From NCBI RefSeq assembly GCF_003667505.1, contig NZ_RCVJ01000168.1, positions 45,167 through 109,166 of the forward strand: DNA of 64,000 bases. Reading direction: 5' to 3'. Below the pieces are notes generated by a model. That model made no database searches. It was not told where the DNA came from and saw only the letters and a list, made by a program, of their open reading frames with translations. The position numbers and the translations under genes were made by a program. This document shows, one piece after another, positions 59,523 through 64,000 of this stretch (position 1 is the stretch's first letter; every line of letters begins with the position of its first letter). The stretch comes from Micromonospora sp. BL4. Its GTDB lineage: Bacteria; Actinomycetota; Actinomycetes; Mycobacteriales; Micromonosporaceae.

Positions 59523-60584
59523 CTATCCGCCAGGCGTCGAGAGGGTGCTGGTCCGCTGGGCCGTCAGCGGGACGGTGAGGCTCAGCAGGGTGCCGTCGCG
59601 CTCAGCCGAGCTGGGCCGGTTCAGCCGGCGCAGGGTACGCAGCATCGGGGTGTTCTCCGCCTGGACGTGCAGCACCAGCGCCGCGTACCCCGCCCGGTCG
59701 GCGTGCCGGGCCAGTCGGCGCAGCAACGCCGAGCCGAGCCCGCGCCGCTGCCAGTCGTCCCGCACCAGCAGCGCCACCTCTGCCTCGTCGCCCTCACCCA
59801 GCAGGTTCGCCATCGCGACCACCGACTCCGCGCCGTCGTCGTCGGTGGCCGTGGCGATAAGAGTCAGCCCACGGCTCGGCTCCAGGAGCCGGCGCAACCG
59901 GGCCTGCCGCGGCAGCGCCGCCCCGCTCAGGTAGCGCCGCTGCCGGCTGCCCGGCGAGCACCCCTCGTGCAGGTCCAGCACCGCGGACAGGTCGTCCGCG
60001 CAGGCCGGTCGGACGGCCAGCTCGGCGTCGTCGGGCAGCACCAGGGTGACCTGTTCGGCCGCTCGGCGCGCCACGGTGGCGGCCAGCTCGACCAGGGCCT
60101 GCGCCCGCGCGTACTCCGCCGGGGTGAAGGCGGGCGCGGCCCGGCGCAGCGCGAACGAGCCGCCCGCCGGGTCCGCCAGCAGCATGCTGGCGCCGATGAT
60201 TCCTCGGTCGACGCTGGTCGACGCGGGCCGCCAGCGGACCGAGTCGGCGCCGAGCAGGGTGGACAGCGCCTCGCCCGTCGCGTCCGGGTCGCGCACCAGC
60301 CGGTTGGCCAGAGCGAGCACCCGGGTGGGCTGGTCGGCCAGGCCACGCGCCTCGCTGCGCGCCACCCAGCAGTCCCGGCCCCGACCCCGCTCGACGGCGG
60401 CGATCAGCTCGGTCTCGTCGAGCGCGTCCGGCGCGTCGACGAGGAAGTCGTCCACCGCGCCCCGCTCGGTGGGCTGCACCTGCACGGTGAGGATGTTGAC
60501 CCCCCGCAGCGCGAGGCTCGCCGTGAGGACCGACAGGTAACCCGGCCGGTCGTCCACGGTCGCTCGGATCCGCCACAACGTCAT
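59523..60584 (-). CDS. ACT domain-GNAT acetyltransferase fusion
   Basis: 353 residues: N-terminal ACT domain (IRATVDDRPGYLSVLTASLALRGVNI, about 5-70), a middle domain of ~110 residues and a C-terminal GNAT domain (LAVRPACADDLSAVLDLHEG from about 190, acetyl-CoA loop DDWQRRGLGSALLRRLAR). ACT domains bind amino acids, so the acetyltransferase may be allosterically controlled by one. The ATG at 60584 has GGGAG upstream. The next gene upstream encodes a similar ACT protein without the GNAT part. Confidence 0.85.
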   Translation of the reverse strand: MTLWRIRATVDDRPGYLSVLTASLALRGVNILTVQVQPTERGAVDDFLVDAPDALDETELIAAVERGRGRDCWVARSEARGLADQPTRVLALANRLVRDPDATGEALSTLLGADSVRWRPASTSVDRGIIGASMLLADPAGGSFALRRAAPAFTPAEYARAQALVELAATVARRAAEQVTLVLPDDAELAVRPACADDLSAVLDLHEGCSPGSRQRRYLSGAALPRQARLRRLLEPSRGLTLIATATDDDGAESVVAMANLLGEGDEAEVALLVRDDWQRRGLGSALLRRLARHADRAGYAALVLHVQAENTPMLRTLRRLNRPSSAERDGTLLSLTVPLTAQRTSTLSTPGG

Positions 60585-60676
60585 GGTTGGCTCCCTTCCC
60601 CGCTACGAGCCTCGTCCCCGGCTGTTGCCGCCCGGTTGCTCGCCGGTGACGGCCCGGGAACTCCTCCGGCCGCCGC

Positions 60677-61381
60677 TCAGGGGCCGGCGACCACCGGGGG
60701 GGCGCCGACCAGGTCCAGCCGGTCCCCGAGAATCACCGCGCTGGCCCGGACGAGCTGGGTGAGCCGGTCCACCTCGGTGCTGTGGAACGCGGCGGCCGAG
60801 AGGGTGTCGCTCTGCTCGCGGGCCACCACCAGCACCAGGCCGGCCCGGCCGAACGGCGCGATCGCGTGGTGGGTGCCGTCGGGGGTGGTCATCGACCGGC
60901 CGCGCAGCGGGGTCACCTCCGGCAACCGCAGCGGTACGGGGGCCCGCCAGCTGGCGTGCCCGACGGTCGCCGCACCGGTGCCCCCGGCGCGCGATGCCCA
61001 GTCCACCGGCACCACGGCGGCGACGGCCCAGTCCGCCGCCAGCAGCCCGGGTACCGCGTCGACCAGCGTGGCCAGCCCGTCGGCCGGGTTCGCCGCGACC
61101 TGGGCCAGCAGCTCCGCGTCCTGACCGGTGGTGGTGGGCGCGCCGATCGCCCGCCACACGCCGTCGACCCGTACGCCCGGGATCGCCGCGAGGCCGGCCA
61201 GCAGCCGCTCCACCCGGGCCGCGCCCGGCCAGACCACCGTGAAGTCGTCCACCGCGCGCCCGCCGAGCCGCTCCAGGACGACCACCTGGACGATGTCCGC
61301 GCCGGACACGCCCAACGTACGGGCGACCTGGCCGAGGGTGCCCGGACGGTCCGGCAGGGTGACCCGAACTCGCAGCAACAT
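60677..61381 (-). CDS. ACT-domain regulatory protein
   Basis: 234 residues: ACT domain (RVRVTLPDRPGTLGQVARTLGVSGADIVQV) and a second domain like the middle part of the neighbouring ACT-GNAT protein (FGRAGLVLVVAREQS, VDRLTQLVRASAVI). No enzymatic motif is seen, so it is probably a regulatory or amino-acid-sensing protein. The ATG at 61381 follows GGAGGG; the frame extends to 61498. It probably forms an operon with the ACT-GNAT gene. Confidence 0.8.
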   Translation of the reverse strand: MLLRVRVTLPDRPGTLGQVARTLGVSGADIVQVVVLERLGGRAVDDFTVVWPGAARVERLLAGLAAIPGVRVDGVWRAIGAPTTTGQDAELLAQVAANPADGLATLVDAVPGLLAADWAVAAVVPVDWASRAGGTGAATVGHASWRAPVPLRLPEVTPLRGRSMTTPDGTHHAIAPFGRAGLVLVVAREQSDTLSAAAFHSTEVDRLTQLVRASAVILGDRLDLVGAPPVVAGP

Positions 61382-61526
61382 GTCTGTCCCTCCGCTCGGC
61401 GGGCCGGCGACCGCCGGCAGGCTGGTCACAGCCTGGGCGTTGGCCATTTCGTCCCTGTTGCAGAGGCATGTCCCGAGGGGAAAATCTGACCTTGACAACG
61501 TGAGCGGGCTGCCATCAACTAGTCGA

Positions 61527-62606
61527 ATGACCGATCCGGCCGTCGATGCGCTCCGGCCGGGGGCCCTTCCGGCGTCCCCCGCCGGTCTGGACCTGGACCG
61601 GCTCGCCGGCTACCTGGCGGAACACCGCCCCGACCTGGCCACCGGGCCGCTGCGGGCCCAGCTGATCGCGGGCGGCAAGTCCAACCTCACCTACCTGCTG
61701 CACCTCGGCGACCGGGAGGTCGTGCTGCGCCGGCCGCCGCTCGGGCACGTGCTGGCGACCGCGCACGACATGGCCCGCGAGTTCCGGGTCATCTCGGCGC
61801 TGGCGCCGACCGAGGTGCCGGTGCCGGGCGCCCTGCTGCTCTGCACCGAGCCCGAGGTCATCGGCGCGCCGTTCTACCTGATGGAACGGATGCCCGGCGA
61901 GGTGTTCCGCACCCGCGCGCAGACCGACCCGCTGGGCGACGAGCGACGCCGCGCGCTGGCCATGGCGATGATGGACACTCTCGCGGCACTGCACACCGTC
62001 GAGCCGGCCGCGGTCGGGCTGGGCGACTTCGGCCGTCCCGAGGGCTACCTGGCCCGGCAGGTCCGCCGGTGGGCCGGGCAGCTCGACCGCTCCCGCAGCC
62101 GCCCCCTGCCCGGCATCGACGAACTGCGCGACCTGCTCGCCGCCACCGCGCCGGAGGGCGCGAACGCCGGCCGCGTCGTGCACGGCGACTACCGCTTGGA
62201 CAACCTCCTCGCCTCGGCCGACCCGGTGGCCGTGCACGCGGTGCTGGACTGGGAGATGGCCACCCTCGGTGACCCCCTCGCCGACCTGGGGCTGCTGCTG
62301 ACGTACTGGGACGTGCTCGGCGGCAGCGAGACGGCCGCCGGCAACCCGGTGGCCGACGGCCTCGGCCCGCGCGCCGGCTTCCCCACGGGCACCGAGCTGA
62401 TCGACCGGTACGCCGGGCGCAGCGACGTCGACGTCGGGCCGCTGCACTGGCACGTGGCGCTCGGCTGTTTCAAGCTCGCGGTCATCTGCGAGGGCATCCA
62501 CTACCGCCACACGCTCGGGCAGACGCTCGGCGAGGGCTTCGACCGGATCGGCGAGATGGTGGCACCGCTGGTCGCGCACGGGCTGACCGCCGCCAGGGAG
62601 CGGTGA
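61527..62606 (+). CDS. APH-like kinase of the ACAD10/11 type
   Basis: 359 residues of the aminoglycoside-phosphotransferase-like kinase fold. Seen: a glycine-containing ATP loop (LIAGGKSNLTYLL), the catalytic HGDYRLDNLL (Brenner motif) and the metal-binding DWEMATLGDPLADLG. In mammals this kinase is fused to an acyl-CoA dehydrogenase in ACAD10 and ACAD11, where it phosphorylates 4-hydroxyacyl-CoA. Here it overlaps the dehydrogenase gene by one base (TGATG). ATG start at 61527. Confidence 0.88.
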   Translation: MTDPAVDALRPGALPASPAGLDLDRLAGYLAEHRPDLATGPLRAQLIAGGKSNLTYLLHLGDREVVLRRPPLGHVLATAHDMAREFRVISALAPTEVPVPGALLLCTEPEVIGAPFYLMERMPGEVFRTRAQTDPLGDERRRALAMAMMDTLAALHTVEPAAVGLGDFGRPEGYLARQVRRWAGQLDRSRSRPLPGIDELRDLLAATAPEGANAGRVVHGDYRLDNLLASADPVAVHAVLDWEMATLGDPLADLGLLLTYWDVLGGSETAAGNPVADGLGPRAGFPTGTELIDRYAGRSDVDVGPLHWHVALGCFKLAVICEGIHYRHTLGQTLGEGFDRIGEMVAPLVAHGLTAARER

Positions 62607-63826
62607 TGGACTTCTCGTACGACGCCCGGACCGAGGAGCTGCGCGACGAGCTGACCCGGTTCCTGACCGACCACGTCTATCCGGCCGAGGCGGTGCACGC
62701 CGAGCAGGTGGCCGCCGGCGACCCGTGGTCGCGTACCCCGGTGCTGGCCGAGCTGAAGGCGGAGGCCCGCAAGCGCGGCCTGTGGAACCTCTTCCTGCCC
62801 GACCCGCGCTACGGCGCGGGCCTGACCAACCTCCAGTACGCTCCGCTCGCCGAGCTGACCGGGCGCAGCCCGCACCTGGCGCCGGAGGCCGTCAACTGCG
62901 CGGCGCCGGACACCGGCAACATGGAGCTGCTGGCCGAGTTCGGCTCGCAGGCGCAGCGGGAGCGCTGGCTGATGCCGCTGCTGGAGGGCGAGATCCGCTC
63001 CGCGTTCTGCATGACCGAGCCGGACGTCGCGTCCTCCGACGCCACCAACATCGCCACCCGGATCGTCCGGGACGGCGACGAGTACGTCATCAACGGTCGC
63101 AAGTGGTGGTCGTCCGGTGCGATGGACCCGCGGTGCGAGATCTTCATCGTGATGGGCAAGACCGACCCCGGCGCCGACCGGCACCGCCAGCAGAGCATGG
63201 TCCTGGTCCCCCGGGACACCCCGGGCGTGACCGTGCGCCGGGGCATGACCGTCTTCGGCTACACCGACGGTTCGCACGGCGGGCACGCCGAGATCGACTT
63301 CACCGACGTCCGGGTGCCGGCGGAAAATCTGATCGGCGCCGAGGGCACCGGCTTCGCCATCGCCCAGGCCCGGCTGGGCCCCGGCCGGATCCACCACTGC
63401 ATGCGGCTGATCGGAATGGCCGAGCGGGCGTTGGAGCTGCTGTGCCGCCGGGCCAACGAGCGGATCGCGTTCGGCCGTCCCCTCGCGGAGCAGGGCGTGG
63501 TGCGGGAGTGGATCGCCGAGTCGCGGGTGCGCATCGAACAGTCCCGCCTGCTGGTGCTCAAGACGGCCTGGCTGATGGACACCGTCGGCAACAAGGGCGC
63601 GCACACCGAGATCCAGGCCATCAAGATCGGCACCCCGGCGATGGCGGAATGGGTGATCGACAAGGCCATCCAGGGGTACGGCGGGGCCGGCGTCAGCCAG
63701 GACACGCCGCTGGCCGCCCTGTGGGCGCAGACCCGCACCCTGCGCCTCGCCGACGGCCCCGATGAGGTCCACCGCTCCTCCCTGGCCAAGCGCGAACTCC
63801 GCCGCTGGACCCCCACCCCTGCCTGA
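62606..63826 (+). CDS. Acyl-CoA dehydrogenase (ACAD10/11-like)
   Basis: 406 residues with the ACAD layout: N-terminal helical domain, FCMTEPDVASSDATNI (FAD/substrate beta-region), ARLGPGRIHHCMRLIG, and the C-terminal FAD-binding IQGYGGAGVSQDTPLA. The start ATG at 62606 shares a base with the kinase stop; the GTG at 62603 is an alternative. With the kinase it forms a split ACAD10/11-like pair, probably handling 4-hydroxy fatty acids. Confidence 0.93.
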   Translation: MDFSYDARTEELRDELTRFLTDHVYPAEAVHAEQVAAGDPWSRTPVLAELKAEARKRGLWNLFLPDPRYGAGLTNLQYAPLAELTGRSPHLAPEAVNCAAPDTGNMELLAEFGSQAQRERWLMPLLEGEIRSAFCMTEPDVASSDATNIATRIVRDGDEYVINGRKWWSSGAMDPRCEIFIVMGKTDPGADRHRQQSMVLVPRDTPGVTVRRGMTVFGYTDGSHGGHAEIDFTDVRVPAENLIGAEGTGFAIAQARLGPGRIHHCMRLIGMAERALELLCRRANERIAFGRPLAEQGVVREWIAESRVRIEQSRLLVLKTAWLMDTVGNKGAHTEIQAIKIGTPAMAEWVIDKAIQGYGGAGVSQDTPLAALWAQTRTLRLADGPDEVHRSSLAKRELRRWTPTPA

Positions 63827-63921
63827 CCCACGCACCCCTCGCGCTCGACGCAGGACGTAGTGCCCAAGGGCACTCCCGACACCACGACAACCAGGACCGC
63901 GCGATCTTGCACGCAAAACCT

Positions 63922-63982
63922 GTTGATCATGAGGTTAGCGATGCAGTATGCCCGAATTGTTCCCGCTAACCTCATGATCAAC
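63922..63982. repeat. Inverted repeat with 19-bp arms at the right end of the window
   Basis: GTTGATCATGAGGTTAGCG (63922-63940) and its exact complement (63964-63982) flank a 23-nt loop. It is markedly AT-richer than the surroundings. It might end the acyl-CoA dehydrogenase transcript or be a small non-coding repeat element. Confidence 0.75.
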
Positions 63983-64000
63983 CGCGAGCCGGGCCGGGGG

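Overview
The window comes from a very GC-rich actinobacterium, most likely Micromonosporaceae (Micromonospora-like). The grounds are near-exclusive G/C at third codon positions, many GTG starts, plant-polysaccharide glycosidases with CBM2 modules, F420-dependent and DevR/DevS-type genes, and biotin genes accompanied by a BsaP-like protein. The species assignment is inference; no rRNA gene is present.

Layout. 1-8.2 kb is a galactoside-utilisation locus: a partial DeoR regulator and a GH42 beta-galactosidase on the minus strand, divergent from a CUT1 ABC importer (binding protein interrupted by an in-frame amber codon, two permeases) and a GH36 alpha-galactosidase. 8.3-10.6 kb has an ECF42-like sigma factor with its DGPF/YCII partner and an SMR transporter. 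10.6-14.3 kb holds a secreted GH5 mannanase-like enzyme behind a perfect 22-bp palindrome, an F420-dependent oxidoreductase, a hydrolase and a tiny membrane protein. 14.3-19.7 kb is a minus-strand block: endonuclease/phosphatase-fold protein, double-PAP2 phosphatase, BrkB/YihY protein, lipid kinase, Clp-N protein and a small helix-turn-helix regulator with two matching operators.

19.8-28.7 kb is a DevR/DevS (DosR/DosS) dormancy island. It has two tandem universal stress proteins, phosphoketolase, two Acg-type nitroreductase-like proteins, a two-GAF sensor kinase with His149 at the haem-ligand position, and a DevR-like regulator. Five copies of a GGGAC(N)5GGCCC-like box sit in the intergenic regions.

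28.7-36.7 kb contains an epimerase, an IPT/TIG-repeat LPXTG surface protein and two related tRNA clusters (Gly-Val and Gly-Cys-Val). The clusters bracket four genes and are followed by TetR and TIGR03086 genes. 37-43.8 kb has a fungalysin-type M36 metallopeptidase, a secreted membrane-anchored protein, a methyltransferase, a P450 and a NodB-type deacetylase lipoprotein. 43.9-47.9 kb pairs an ABC-2 exporter with a two-component system; both carry the same TGAC-GAAA-GTCA inverted repeat upstream.

48.0-51.5 kb is the biotin locus: bioF and bioD on minus, bioB and bsaP on plus. Between bioF and bioD are four tandem 59-bp repeats. Each is a 20-codon mini-ORF whose TGA overlaps the next GTG, so an unbroken chain of GTGA junctions runs from the bioF stop to the bioD start. 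This is the most unusual structure in the window.

51.5-64 kb carries a GNAT, a DUF488 protein, and a DUF559 protein gene bracketed by two nearly identical long hairpins. A GH9-CBM3-FN3-CBM2 cellulase follows, with a CebR/CelR-like operator and a tandemly repeated signal region. The rest is an isochorismatase-like gene with a probable 3' frameshift, an aldehyde dehydrogenase, a VOC protein, an ACT-GNAT protein beside an ACT protein, and an APH-like kinase coupled to an acyl-CoA dehydrogenase (a split ACAD10/11-like pair).
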